Positions 37,339-46,226 of a stretch of 52,035 bases of DNA are shown here, piece after piece. Each line of letters begins with the position of its first letter. Within the stretch, counting starts at the first letter, position 1. Source of the stretch: Balneolaceae bacterium (GTDB lineage: Bacteria > Bacteroidota > Rhodothermia > Balneolales > Balneolaceae); NCBI GenBank assembly GCA_007693395.1, contig REDS01000118.1, positions 1 through 52,035 on the forward strand, in the 5' to 3' direction. The notes beneath the pieces are model-generated. The model worked only from the letters and a program-made list of their open reading frames with translations, searched no databases and was not told where the DNA came from. The translations under genes were made by a program, and so were the position numbers.

Positions 37339-39222
37339 ATGCCTGCACTTGTAGCTTTTGAGACACTCACCGAGCTTTACGAAAATCTTACCAAAAAATA
37401 TGAAAACTCTTCGAAAACAGCTTTCGCATATAAACCTACTCCCAGAGATGGTTATAAGAGTATAACCTGGGATACCACTCGTGAAGACGTAACAGCTGTT
37501 GCCAGCTACCTTTTGAAACAGGGAGTTGAGAAAGGAGACAGGATAGCCATACTAAGTGAAAACCGGTATGAGTGGGCTGTGGTTGATCTGGCCATTCAGA
37601 TAGCCGGGGCCATAAATGTGTCGCTTTATACTACGTTGCCGGCAAATCAGTGTGAATATATTTTGCAGGACTCTGAAGCTAAGATTTTTTTCGTATCAAC
37701 CGGTATTCAGCTGAAAAAAGCAGTTGAAGTTTTTGATAACTGCCCGGATTTGAAATCGGTCATCGCCTTTGATGAACCAAAAGTGAAAGAGCAGATGAAC
37801 CGCGACTATGTGAAGCTTTTTGATACAATTTGTGCAGAGGGGCTAAAAGCAGAAACTAAATTTGCAGGTGAGCTCAAAAAAAGGGTGAAAAGTGCAAAGC
37901 CAGAAGATGTTGCTACGCTTATCTACACATCGGGTACTACAGGTAAACCAAAAGGCGCCATGCTTACTCACCGCAATATTGTGAGCAATGTGAAAGCCGC
38001 GCATGATGCACTCTCTATAAACGAACAAGACCGCTGCCTTTCGTTTTTGCCGCTCTGCCACTCTTTCGAGCGAACAGGCGGATATTACGCAATGATGTCG
38101 GGAGGAGCGGAAATTTATTACGCTGAAAGTGTGGATACCGTTGCTAAAAATATGACAGAAGCACACCCAACAGTAGTGGTTAGCGTGCCGCGGCTTTTCG
38201 AAAAAATCTATAATCTGGTTACAAAAAGTGTGCAGGAGGGAAGCGCCATTCAACAAAATATCTTTTCATGGGCGCTAAGTGTGGGTGAGAAGTATTGGAA
38301 AGGAAAACGGGGGATTGTAAGCTTACAAAAAGGAATTGCCGACTATCTTGTATTTAAAAAGCTTAAAGAGCGAACAGGCGGGCGAATCCGGTTTTTTGTT
38401 TCAGGTGGAGCTGCTCTTCCTTCAGAAATAGGCGCTTTCTTTATGTCGGCAGGTCTGAATATTATAGAGGGATATGGTTTAACGGAAACCTCGCCGGTTA
38501 TGACCTGTAACCGTTTGGGTGATGAAACCATGGGTACAGTTGGTAAAGTTGTGAATGGAGTAACTGTGGGTATTCTCGATCTCGAGTCGAACAAGATTAT
38601 TGCCCGGGTTAGTGGTGAAGATTATCCGACTAACATATCCACAAAAGCGGGTGAAATACTAAACCGCGGCCCCAACACCATGAAAGGGTACTGGAAAAAT
38701 GAAGAAGCCACAAAAGAGATGATAGATGAAGACGGCTGGCTGCATACAGGGGATGTAGGACAGTTTGTGGATGGCCGCCTTAAAATTACCGATCGTATAA
38801 AACATATGATTGTAAATGCCGGCGGAAAAAATATTTATCCCGGGCCAATTGAAGACCTATTCAAAACCAGCCAGTGGATCGATCAAATTGTAGTGGTGGG
38901 AGAGAGGCGCAGTTTTATGGCGGCGCTTATTGTCCCCGATTTTGAAAGCCTTCAAAAGCACGCACGCCAGAACGATATCTCATTCAGTAACACTGAAGAG
39001 CTCATTGCAAATGAATCGATAAAAAATATCTACAGCAAAGAGATACGAACGTTCTCCAAAGAACTGGCATCTCATGAAAAAGTGCGGGATTTCAGGCTGA
39101 TCCCCACCGAATTCACAGTTGAGAGCGGTGAGTTAACCCCAACCCTCAAAGTGAAACGCCGCGTTATTGAAGAAAAATATGCAGATTTGATCGAGGATAT
39201 TTTCTCAGGTGATTCAGCCTGA
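37339..39222 (+). CDS. fadD: Long-chain acyl-CoA synthetase (AMP-dependent)
   Basis: The 627-residue protein is an ANL-superfamily ligase. The phosphate-binding loop is LIYTSGTTGKPKGAMLTHRN; the adenine-site motif IEGYGLTETSPV, DEDGWLHTGDVG and the hinge ITDRIKHMIVNAGGKNIYPGPIED follow. The long-chain type (FAA1/FadD15-like) is supported by the length and by the ISRHARQ-like insertion region at the C-terminus. It activates fatty acids to acyl-CoA for degradation or lipid synthesis. It is divergent from the Fur-family gene and convergent with the small membrane gene. Confidence 0.92.
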   Translation: MPALVAFETLTELYENLTKKYENSSKTAFAYKPTPRDGYKSITWDTTREDVTAVASYLLKQGVEKGDRIAILSENRYEWAVVDLAIQIAGAINVSLYTTLPANQCEYILQDSEAKIFFVSTGIQLKKAVEVFDNCPDLKSVIAFDEPKVKEQMNRDYVKLFDTICAEGLKAETKFAGELKKRVKSAKPEDVATLIYTSGTTGKPKGAMLTHRNIVSNVKAAHDALSINEQDRCLSFLPLCHSFERTGGYYAMMSGGAEIYYAESVDTVAKNMTEAHPTVVVSVPRLFEKIYNLVTKSVQEGSAIQQNIFSWALSVGEKYWKGKRGIVSLQKGIADYLVFKKLKERTGGRIRFFVSGGAALPSEIGAFFMSAGLNIIEGYGLTETSPVMTCNRLGDETMGTVGKVVNGVTVGILDLESNKIIARVSGEDYPTNISTKAGEILNRGPNTMKGYWKNEEATKEMIDEDGWLHTGDVGQFVDGRLKITDRIKHMIVNAGGKNIYPGPIEDLFKTSQWIDQIVVVGERRSFMAALIVPDFESLQKHARQNDISFSNTEELIANESIKNIYSKEIRTFSKELASHEKVRDFRLIPTEFTVESGELTPTLKVKRRVIEEKYADLIEDIFSGDSA

Positions 39223-39228
39223 CCGTAA

Positions 39229-39247
39229 GGCAGCAAACTAAGCTGCC
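39229..39247. terminator. Possible bidirectional hairpin between fadD and the small membrane gene
   Basis: GGCAGC (39229-39234) and GCTGCC (39242-39247) enclose a 7-base loop at the junction of two convergent genes. The T tract after it is interrupted, so it is only a candidate terminator. Confidence 0.4.
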
Positions 39248-39621
39248 CGATTCTTTCTGGCATTGATGAAAGATGTAATCCCTGCTGCAAGAAAACCAAT
39301 ACAGACAACAGCCATTACTGCCTGGCCAATTGCAGCTGCCGGGCGTTCGGGCATGTCGCCGGTGATGGCACCTATTATCGCTAAGAGGCCGCCGAAAGAA
39401 CCACCAAGGCCAAGAATGGCGAGCAGAAGTGCGGCATGCATTGTGTGCTTTCTCATGCCTTCTGATTTTTTGGCAAGAAGCCCCAATAATGCGAACACGA
39501 TTCCGAAAAATGCAGGGATCAGTGCTGTTGCACTTGCTGCACCTGTTGCAATGTAGGATATGATACCGAGTATAATTAAGATGATTCCTACTGTAAGTGA
39601 AAGTTTTGGCATGTTTTGCAT
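39238..39621 (-). CDS. Small four-helix membrane protein, unknown function
   Basis: The 127-residue protein has hydrophobic helices near 8-28, 33-48, 62-86 and 98-120. Short polar turns lie between them (KKSEGMRKHTMH, TGDMPERP) and the tail is basic (NARKNRAA). A second ATG three codons in is equally possible. Similar short proteins occur widely but have no assigned role; I see no functional motif. It follows the DUF1499 gene by about 20 bases on the same strand. Confidence 0.77.
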   Translation of the reverse strand: MQNMPKLSLTVGIILIILGIISYIATGAASATALIPAFFGIVFALLGLLAKKSEGMRKHTMHAALLLAILGLGGSFGGLLAIIGAITGDMPERPAAAIGQAVMAVVCIGFLAAGITSFINARKNRAA

Positions 39622-39640
39622 AGTCTGAAAAATTTTATGA

Positions 39641-40069
39641 TCAGTTGTTCTTGTTAGGTTCTAATTCTGTTTTTATTTGTGAAACAATTCGTTCTACTCT
39701 GCGCTTATTTACGCCGAAATCCCCATGGCCAACTCTGCTGGCACTTTTAATGTGCAGGTAGCTGCCGCCGGTTACTGACTCTTCAACCGCAATTTGTACA
39801 TCATCTTTAAATCTGAAAATCGGAATCCGGAAAACGGCATTAATGCGCAGATCATAGTTCTGAATATCAAGTTCAAAGGGGTCAATTTTTTTCATTGCTG
39901 ATTGAGCGGCTGCAAAAAGCTTTTCAGGAGTTTCTTCAAATAAGAGGCTTTGTATTATGCAGTTCGGAGAGCCGGGGCATGGGTCAAAAGGGTGCTTATC
40001 TGTATCAGAAGGCAGGCTTCCATTTATTGATCCGGTAAGAAATGATAGAATAAAGAGTGCCACAACCAT
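39641..40069 (-). CDS. DUF1499 family protein
   Basis: The 142-residue protein has a hydrophobic N-terminal segment (ALFILSFLTGSING) and then FDPCPGSPNCIIQS, the signature of DUF1499. The later ITGGSYLHIKSASRVGHGDFGVNKRRVERI-type segment is also characteristic; here it reads TGGSYLHIKSASRVGHGDFG. The function is unknown. It is probably exported or membrane-anchored and lies upstream of the four-helix membrane gene in one transcription unit. Confidence 0.85.
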   Translation of the reverse strand: MVVALFILSFLTGSINGSLPSDTDKHPFDPCPGSPNCIIQSLLFEETPEKLFAAAQSAMKKIDPFELDIQNYDLRINAVFRIPIFRFKDDVQIAVEESVTGGSYLHIKSASRVGHGDFGVNKRRVERIVSQIKTELEPNKNN

Positions 40070-40131
40070 AGTATTTTATTTGGTATTTAAACCTGCCCGT
40101 TGGTGGTACAATTCCCAAAGGATGCTGAAAA

Positions 40132-40665
40132 TTACGAATAGCAAAAGCTTAGAACCTCATCAAGCGTATCAGCAATATGGATGATGGATCGGTTTTCTGG
40201 CCTGATGAAACCTGCTTCAAATCCATGATCAATCATTGCAATCAGATGATTGTAGAATCCATTGTGGTTGTAAATGGTGACCGGCTTTTTCATTATCCCA
40301 ATCTGATTCCATGTGATAATTTCGAACAGCTCTTCAAGTGTGCCAAAACCTCCGGGCAGCGCTACGAATGCATCGGAGAGCCTTGCCATTGTGGACTTCC
40401 GCTCATGCATGTCCTGTACCTTTATCAGTTTAGTAATCCCCTGGTGGGCAACTTCACGCTTAAATAAACCGTGAGGAATCACTCCGGTAACTTTTCCGTG
40501 GTTTTCCATTACGGAGTTTGCAAGGGCACCCATCACGCCAAGTGAAGAACCTCCATAAATAAGCTGATGCCCATGTTTAGCAATTAACTTTCCAAATTGT
40601 TCAGCGGCTTCAATAACGGTGGGATCATTCCCGGGTGATGAGCCGCAATAGACACAAATGTTCAT
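40132..40665 (-). CDS. LOG-family protein (TIGR00730, nucleotide 5'-monophosphate phosphoribohydrolase)
   Basis: The 177-residue Rossmann-like protein has NICVYCGSSPGNDPTVIEAA at the start, the YGGSSLGVMGALANSV segment, and the hallmark ALPGGFGTLEELFE. LOG proteins release ribose 5-phosphate from cytokinin nucleotides or other nucleoside monophosphates; the bacterial substrate is usually AMP or a related nucleotide. The length fits the short family. A terminator hairpin lies just upstream, between it and the next minus-strand gene. Confidence 0.92.
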   Translation of the reverse strand: MNICVYCGSSPGNDPTVIEAAEQFGKLIAKHGHQLIYGGSSLGVMGALANSVMENHGKVTGVIPHGLFKREVAHQGITKLIKVQDMHERKSTMARLSDAFVALPGGFGTLEELFEIITWNQIGIMKKPVTIYNHNGFYNHLIAMIDHGFEAGFIRPENRSIIHIADTLDEVLSFCYS

Positions 40666-40682
40666 AGTTTAGGTTGGTTAGC

Positions 40683-40726
40683 AATAAAAAAAGTCATCAG
40701 GAAAATAACCTCTCCCGATGACTTTT
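40683..40726 (-). terminator. Intrinsic terminator downstream of the coiled-coil membrane protein gene
   Basis: AAAAGTCATC (40689-40698) and GATGACTTTT (40717-40726) form a 10-pair stem with further G-C pairs at the loop base. On the minus strand seven T residues follow the stem. It lies 31 bases after the stop codon of the 217-residue gene. Confidence 0.85.
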
Positions 40727-40757
40727 CGTTGAATTACGGTCAAAAAAATTATACAGC

Positions 40758-41411
40758 TTACAAGCCCCACCAGGCGAAAGTAATCCATTCATCTATATTT
40801 TCAGTGTATGGAGCAACGAGTTCCCGGTTTCGCTCCGGTATTTCATCCATTTTTTGTTGCATGGTTTCGAAGTCTTCCGGGTTAAAATCCATATTTCCAT
40901 CGGCAGCAGCTTTTGCAATGGCATCTATATCGAATTGAAACAGTTCTACACCTAAAGCCTGATAAAATGATTGCTGAACAAACCGATACTCCTCAAGCGA
41001 GAAATTTTCGGCATTCAGTGCGTCAACCTGTATCTGTTTGGCGTCGCCGTAGAGCTGCACCAGATCTCCGAATACTCCCATCATCTCCCTGATGGATGGG
41101 TCACGCCCTTCCAGTTCTTCACTTATCTCTTCATATTTTTCCTGGAATTCAGCAAGGCGATCTTCAAGTCCTGTGCGAATGCTTTTCTGCACATTCACAA
41201 ATCGTTCAACCTGATTTTCTTCAAGCTCCATATTTTGAGGCGGGGTAAATGAAGCCTGATTCTGAATTTGATTATTCTTCTCATTAATCTCCTGAAGCTG
41301 AGATACACTTCCCATTATCGGCTTAATGAGAGTATTATAACCGATGTAACCACCGCCTACTACTACAATTAAAAAAACGCCTAAGCATCCCAACGCTATT
41401 TTTTTACCCAT
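40758..41411 (-). CDS. Membrane-anchored coiled-coil protein, unknown function
   Basis: The 217-residue protein has one N-terminal transmembrane helix (about 5-27, ALGCLGVFLIVVVGGGYIGY). A Gln/Asn/Glu-rich helical stretch (about 36-105) including RLAEFQEKYEEISEELEG is likely to form a coiled coil. The rest is acidic and helical and ends in YTENIDEWITFAWWGL. No enzyme motif is visible. It is probably anchored in the inner membrane with a periplasmic body. It lies 75 bases after the cysteine desulfurase gene, with its own terminator. Confidence 0.77.
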   Translation of the reverse strand: MGKKIALGCLGVFLIVVVGGGYIGYNTLIKPIMGSVSQLQEINEKNNQIQNQASFTPPQNMELEENQVERFVNVQKSIRTGLEDRLAEFQEKYEEISEELEGRDPSIREMMGVFGDLVQLYGDAKQIQVDALNAENFSLEEYRFVQQSFYQALGVELFQFDIDAIAKAAADGNMDFNPEDFETMQQKMDEIPERNRELVAPYTENIDEWITFAWWGL

Positions 41412-41486
41412 TGTTTTCCTTTGATTTTAGTGTTAGAGTTCCAGTTTATTTTTAACGAAAGTTTTTTACTGATCAGCTCAGACAAT

Positions 41487-42647
41487 CTACGATGCTGTAG
41501 CCATCATCCGTTCGAGGATACCGTCCAGCTTTTCCACAAAATATTCCACTTCTTCTACACTGTTGTGCTTGCCAAAACTTACCCTGATGCTCGATTTTGC
41601 TACTGCATGAGGCAGCCCTATTCCTCTCAATACGTGAGACGGTTCCATTGCACCCGACGTACAAGCTGACCCATTGGAGACACAGATGCCGTCTATGTCG
41701 AGATTCAACAGTAACATCTCTCCATCAAGGGCTTTGTCGCCATCGGGAATGAAGCCGATATTTAGAATGTGAGGTACCCCGCCTGATTCGGGTCCGTTTA
41801 TTTGAAATCGTCCCGAGAAACGTTTGGTCAATGCCTCAATAGCGGCTGACCGGAGTTTCTGAAAATGTGCCCTGTTTGACTCAAGTTCATTTACAGCGAG
41901 TTTCAATGCCTCTGCCAGCCCGATAATTCCGGTTACATTTAGTGTGCCGCCCCGGCGCCGGCGCTCCTGCGAGCCGCCCTGCAGCCAGGGAATCCAGGGA
42001 GTGCCGTTTTTTACATAAAGAACGCCAATACCTTTTGGTCCGTATAATTTGTGGGCACTGATACTGATGGAATCAACGCCCAGCTCCCGAACATTCAGAG
42101 GAATTTTTCCAACGCTCTGCACCGTATCAGAATGAAAAGGCACCTTCCGTTCTCTGCACACCGAAGCGATCTCTTTTATGGGGTTTATGGAGCCAATCTC
42201 GTTGTTCACATGCATCAAACTAACAATAGCAGTTTCATCTGTGATGGCATCAGCAACTTGTTCGGGGTGAATTACTCCGCTGCTGTCGGGTTCTAAATAG
42301 ATCACCTTAACACCGCTCCGTTTCAGCGATTCGGCGGGATGAATAACAGCGTGATGCTCTATTGTTGAGGTGAGGATCTCTGTTTTTCGTGTTGCAGCCA
42401 CAACGCCTTTTATGATGGCGTTATCACTCTCTGTACCGCCGCTTGTAAAGATAATTTCTGAAGGCTCGGCACCAATCAGTTTCGCAATAAGTTCGCGGGC
42501 ATCTTCAATGGCTACTTTTGAATACCTGCCAAACTGGTGTGCTGAATTTGCATTACCAAAATTTTCAGTAAAATATGGCAGCATTGCCTCCATAACACGA
42601 TTATCTACGCAAGTTGTGGATGCATTATCGAAGTAGATAGATTTCAT
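41487..42647 (-). CDS. Cysteine desulfurase (NifS/IscS-like)
   Basis: The 386-residue PLP enzyme begins YFDNASTTCVDNRVMEAMLPY. It contains TSGGTESDNAIIKG, the TSTIEHHAV segment, the PLP-Lys motif SISAHKLYGPKGIGVLYV, and the active-site loop CVSNGSACTSGAMEPSHVLRGIG with the catalytic Cys. It moves sulfur from cysteine to protein acceptors for Fe-S clusters or tRNA thiolation. No iscU or mnmA is adjacent, so the acceptor is unknown. The class is NifS/IscS rather than SufS. Confidence 0.93.
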   Translation of the reverse strand: MKSIYFDNASTTCVDNRVMEAMLPYFTENFGNANSAHQFGRYSKVAIEDARELIAKLIGAEPSEIIFTSGGTESDNAIIKGVVAATRKTEILTSTIEHHAVIHPAESLKRSGVKVIYLEPDSSGVIHPEQVADAITDETAIVSLMHVNNEIGSINPIKEIASVCRERKVPFHSDTVQSVGKIPLNVRELGVDSISISAHKLYGPKGIGVLYVKNGTPWIPWLQGGSQERRRRGGTLNVTGIIGLAEALKLAVNELESNRAHFQKLRSAAIEALTKRFSGRFQINGPESGGVPHILNIGFIPDGDKALDGEMLLLNLDIDGICVSNGSACTSGAMEPSHVLRGIGLPHAVAKSSIRVSFGKHNSVEEVEYFVEKLDGILERMMATAS

Positions 42648-42723
42648 GAAGAATATTTTTTGATTTTAAGCAATGCAAAATATTCAAATTGGCAGTTAAA
42701 TACAGAGATTAAATTTGTTGATT

Positions 42724-43710
42724 CTATTCCAGATCAAAGCGTTTAATTGTACCATTTATGCCTTCAATACGCTTCGGAAGCTCATCATGATCTATTTCGC
42801 GAAGGCCATGTTCTATATCGTATGTGGTTATGGTGTAGAAGGATTCTTCGTGGAAAAAATCGATAATGGTGATAGTTCGAGCCGGTGGCAGATCGGATCC
42901 AAGTAATGGCCTCGGGCCGCTGCCAATGGCTCCGGCAGAAAGCAGCAGTACGCCCTCTTTCATGGCAGGATAGTACGCATGGTGGTGGCCGGAAATGTAG
43001 ATATCCAGCCCATTATCACGAAGCATGTTAAAGAGTTTACCGGCATCTCTTAAAATTTCACCTTCACGATTTCTTCCCTCAGCAACTGCATAGAGTGGAA
43101 GATGTCCCATCAAAATACGGTGATCTGCCTGCATAGCTTCTTCGCTTTGCAGTTGTTCGGCAACCCATGCAATCTCTTCATCAGAAATGACAGAGAATGA
43201 GGCATCCCAGCTCATCACAAAGAGATCATTCACCGTAAAACTGTAGAAGAACGGATAGTTTTCTCCATCAATAAAGTGAAGGTTATGCGGATGTGTGGTC
43301 CAATACTCATCGGCTATTTCGCGTTCATGGTTGAAGGTGCCGCTGCGGGATGCATCATGATTGCCCATGGTAACCCCGAATGGAATACCCATTTCACGAA
43401 TGGGTTTAGCGATGTAGTGCTCAAAAGCGATCCACATGTCGCGAATATTCTGATCATCCAGTGCAAGGCTCTGTCCGGCAATAAAATCACCGCCAGTGAG
43501 GATTGCATCAGGCTGCCATCTTTCAATCCAAACCAGTGTGGAATCCACAAAAATATCGTAATGAGTGGAACCGTAGCTTTCGTTCATGTCCGAAATAATC
43601 ACCATACGCGTATCACCGCGATCGATATTTTGAGCAGATGTGGTTTGCAGAAAACATGTGCAGCAGATGAAGAGAATAAGGCTGGATATTTTCATAGAAC
43701 GTATCATCAA
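42724..43710 (-). CDS. Secreted calcineurin-like metallophosphoesterase
   Basis: The 328-residue protein has a signal peptide (SLILFICCTCFLQTTSAQ); a start five codons downstream is also possible. Metal motifs are VIISDMNESYGS, ILTGGDFIAG, TMGNHDASRSG, LMGHLPLYA and ISGHHHAYYPA. The first motif has Asn where many relatives have His (DxN, not DxH), as in a known subgroup of these enzymes. It is probably periplasmic. The substrate is unknown. It starts 6 bases after the serine hydrolase gene, so the two form an operon. Confidence 0.88.
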   Translation of the reverse strand: MMIRSMKISSLILFICCTCFLQTTSAQNIDRGDTRMVIISDMNESYGSTHYDIFVDSTLVWIERWQPDAILTGGDFIAGQSLALDDQNIRDMWIAFEHYIAKPIREMGIPFGVTMGNHDASRSGTFNHEREIADEYWTTHPHNLHFIDGENYPFFYSFTVNDLFVMSWDASFSVISDEEIAWVAEQLQSEEAMQADHRILMGHLPLYAVAEGRNREGEILRDAGKLFNMLRDNGLDIYISGHHHAYYPAMKEGVLLLSAGAIGSGPRPLLGSDLPPARTITIIDFFHEESFYTITTYDIEHGLREIDHDELPKRIEGINGTIKRFDLE

Positions 43711-43716
43711 AAATAG

Positions 43717-45129
43717 TTACTCCCGGGGCTCAAGACCGTAAATAAATGGGGTCAGCTTTGCCGGCTGAGGAGAGAAAGCCTGTACGGCGTATTCAAAAAT
43801 TTCGTCAACAAGTGCAAACCATCCGGCATGAACATCGTGTGTGTGGATGGCAATGGTAAGATCGGCCTTGGGGATGTACATCAATATATTTCGATAATCC
43901 ATCAGTGCACCGGTATGCCCGTGATGTGGAATTCCGCCAATATCCCAGATTCGTGTGCCGAGGCCGTAATTTTGCCCGTTTAACTCTGCACCAATATTTA
44001 TATTCAGTTTGGAGGTAAGCTCATCTGAGACAAATCTCCCCCCATATAACGCTCTTCCAAAATGTGCAACGTCTTCCGGGTGCGCAGCAATAGCCCCGGC
44101 TGAAGAAACCGTTGTAAGATGATATTCATAACTTCTTGAATTCAGGGCTAGGGCTGGAATTGGGTTGGAAGAAGTAGAAAAGTTATCGTACAAAATGTTA
44201 CGGAGACCCAGAGGTTCAAAAATATAGGTTTGATAAGCATCTTTAAGTTCAAGGCCTGTCACCTCTTCAATCAATGCACCAAGTACATAAAATGATGTGT
44301 TTGAGTAAGCGTACGCCGTGCCAGGACTGAAAAGTGGGCCGTGATTGCGTGCGAACGCAACTATTTCATCAACCGACCAAACCTTTGTTGGTGAAAAAGA
44401 GGGTGAACTCCAGAATGAGTTGGCATTTAGGTGATCAAAAACACCGGCAGTGTGGCTGAGTATTTGCCGGATTGTGATCCTGGTTTCATTGGGCAGGCCT
44501 ACTTCCAGGTGATCTGAAAGAAGGTCATCAAGGCCCAGCATACCTTTATCCACTAATTTTAGAATGATTGCTGTGGTCATTGGCTTGGTTACACTTGCTA
44601 TCCGAAAAAGGTTGGTTTGATCAACTGCTTGTGTTGTAAAACCTACGCCATGTGTGCCGAAATAGGCATTGAATGTGGTTCCCTCAGCATCAATTACTGT
44701 AGCTGCAACTCCCTGAAGGCTTTGGGTTTGTCTTCGAATGGCATCATCCAAAGCGGACTGAAATTCCACCTCTTTCTGGCCGGAATAAACCTGTATCTGT
44801 ACCAATTTTGAAATATCAAATGTACCGTTAGATGCGGATATTTCTATGGAAAATAGGCCGCGATTCTCTGGTGATGGGGTGCCACTTAGCCGCGCTTCTT
44901 GCGGAATGAATTCAAGCCACTCAGGCAGGCTTTCGGCAAATACAGAGACATCAAGTCCCTGAGGATCATCAGTTTGTATGTTGAGAGAAAACGGTTCTTC
45001 TGTAAAGGCTGAAAAGCGGCCATCAGTGATAATTTCGGGTGGCTCATCTACAGAACCGGATGAATCGCCACAACCTTGAAGCAGTAACAGGACACTAATG
45101 GATATAAGGATAAACTGTACTAGACGCAT
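43717..45129 (-). CDS. Beta-lactamase-family serine hydrolase lipoprotein with Ig-like domain
   Basis: The 470-residue protein has a lipobox (LLLLQGC, Cys20). A short putative-Ig/cadherin-like domain (about 35-115, with SGTPSPENRGLFSIEI) is followed by a class C beta-lactamase/DD-peptidase fold. The active-site SxxK is in IASVTKPMT (about residue 180), the Tyr motif is YAYSNTSFYVLG, and the third motif is HHGHTGALM. It is likely a cell-wall or D-amino-acid/ester hydrolase on the periplasmic face; drug resistance is not implied. The metallophosphoesterase gene follows at 6 bases. Confidence 0.88.
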   Translation of the reverse strand: MRLVQFILISISVLLLLQGCGDSSGSVDEPPEIITDGRFSAFTEEPFSLNIQTDDPQGLDVSVFAESLPEWLEFIPQEARLSGTPSPENRGLFSIEISASNGTFDISKLVQIQVYSGQKEVEFQSALDDAIRRQTQSLQGVAATVIDAEGTTFNAYFGTHGVGFTTQAVDQTNLFRIASVTKPMTTAIILKLVDKGMLGLDDLLSDHLEVGLPNETRITIRQILSHTAGVFDHLNANSFWSSPSFSPTKVWSVDEIVAFARNHGPLFSPGTAYAYSNTSFYVLGALIEEVTGLELKDAYQTYIFEPLGLRNILYDNFSTSSNPIPALALNSRSYEYHLTTVSSAGAIAAHPEDVAHFGRALYGGRFVSDELTSKLNINIGAELNGQNYGLGTRIWDIGGIPHHGHTGALMDYRNILMYIPKADLTIAIHTHDVHAGWFALVDEIFEYAVQAFSPQPAKLTPFIYGLEPRE

Positions 45130-45218
45130 AAATTGTTTTTTGACAGTATATAATTATAAAGCATAGCGATGAATATAAGTAAATAATATATTCAATTTAT
45201 AGGTACAAACTAAACGTC

Positions 45219-46100
45219 TTAGTAACCCAAATGCCTTACCATATTCTCTTTTTCGCGCCATTTTTCCCGCACTTTTACGTGTAATTCGAGAAAAACTTTT
45301 TTCCCGAGGAACTGCTCTATGGATTCCCTTGATCGAATACCCAGTTTTTTTATTGCTTCTCCGCCTTTCCCGATAAGCATACCTTTCTGGGATTTCCGGT
45401 TCACAATAATATCCGCACTTATTTTGTCCATCTCATCTTCTTCCTGGTACTGAATTACATCAACGGTGCAGGAGTAAGGTATTTCTTCATGAAACTGCAG
45501 GAAAAGCTGCTCTCTGATGAGTTCAGATACAAAAAACCGGAGCGGATGTTCGCTGAGATCTTCTTTTGGATAAAATGGCGGGCCGGGTAGAAGCAGGGCT
45601 CGTACACTGCTTAAAAGTTCATCAACACCATCACCTCTAAGTGCGGAGACGTAATGTACAGATCGGATGTTTAGTTTTTCAGTGAGTAGAGCGGCTTTTT
45701 TCTCAGCTTCGTTTTTCGAGAAATCATCAATCTTATTCACAACCAGGAGAATCGGCTTATTGATGGTTCGCAGCAGTTCAATCACTTCATCTGTAGGGTG
45801 GCGATCGGTGGGGTCGTAAATCAGCAGGATTACATCGGCATCGGCACGTGCACGTTCCACCGTGTTCATCATGGCACGCTGGAGCTCGTATTTTGGTGTG
45901 ATGACCCCGGGTGTATCCAGGAAAATAATTTGGGTGGAATCATTGGAAAAAATGCCCACTATCTGATGCCTTGTTGTTTGCGCTTTATGTGTGGTTATGG
46001 AAATTTTACTGCCAAGAATACGGTTCATCAGCGTTGATTTACCTGCATTTGGTTTACCGATAATAGCAGCATATCCGGATTTGTGTACGTGATCAGCCAT
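45219..46100 (-). CDS. era: GTPase Era
   Basis: The 293-residue protein has G1 IIGKPNAGKSTLMNRI, the KISITTHKAQTTRHQIVGI effector region, G3 FLDTPGV, G4 LVVNKIDD and a C-terminal KH domain with RKSQKGMLIGKGGEAIKKLG. It binds 16S rRNA and helps assemble the small ribosomal subunit. The length is typical. It follows pdxJ by 126 bases on the same strand. Confidence 0.97.
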   Translation of the reverse strand: MADHVHKSGYAAIIGKPNAGKSTLMNRILGSKISITTHKAQTTRHQIVGIFSNDSTQIIFLDTPGVITPKYELQRAMMNTVERARADADVILLIYDPTDRHPTDEVIELLRTINKPILLVVNKIDDFSKNEAEKKAALLTEKLNIRSVHYVSALRGDGVDELLSSVRALLLPGPPFYPKEDLSEHPLRFFVSELIREQLFLQFHEEIPYSCTVDVIQYQEEDEMDKISADIIVNRKSQKGMLIGKGGEAIKKLGIRSRESIEQFLGKKVFLELHVKVREKWREKENMVRHLGY

Positions 46101-46123
46101 AAAAGAATATAAAATCTAAGAAA

Positions 46124-46149
46124 CTTCAAGCGTTTGAAAAACCTTGAAG
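46124..46149 (-). repeat. Short inverted repeat between pdxJ and era
   Basis: CTTCAAG (46124-46130) and CTTGAAG (46143-46149) can pair around a 12-base loop, 24 bases upstream of the era start. No T tract follows, so it could be a weak leader hairpin or operator. It has no known identity. Confidence 0.4.
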
Positions 46150-46226
46150 CGTTCGGGTTTAATTAATCAGTTTTTAGCCACAGAGGCTCAGAATGGGCCG
46201 AGTGCTATCAAATTTTTTTACTACGG

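Noticed and set aside
43717-45129. Antibiotic-resistance beta-lactamase
   Set aside because: SxxK and YxN motifs are shared with many esterases and peptidases; the Ig-like front and HxG motif point to a general serine hydrolase.
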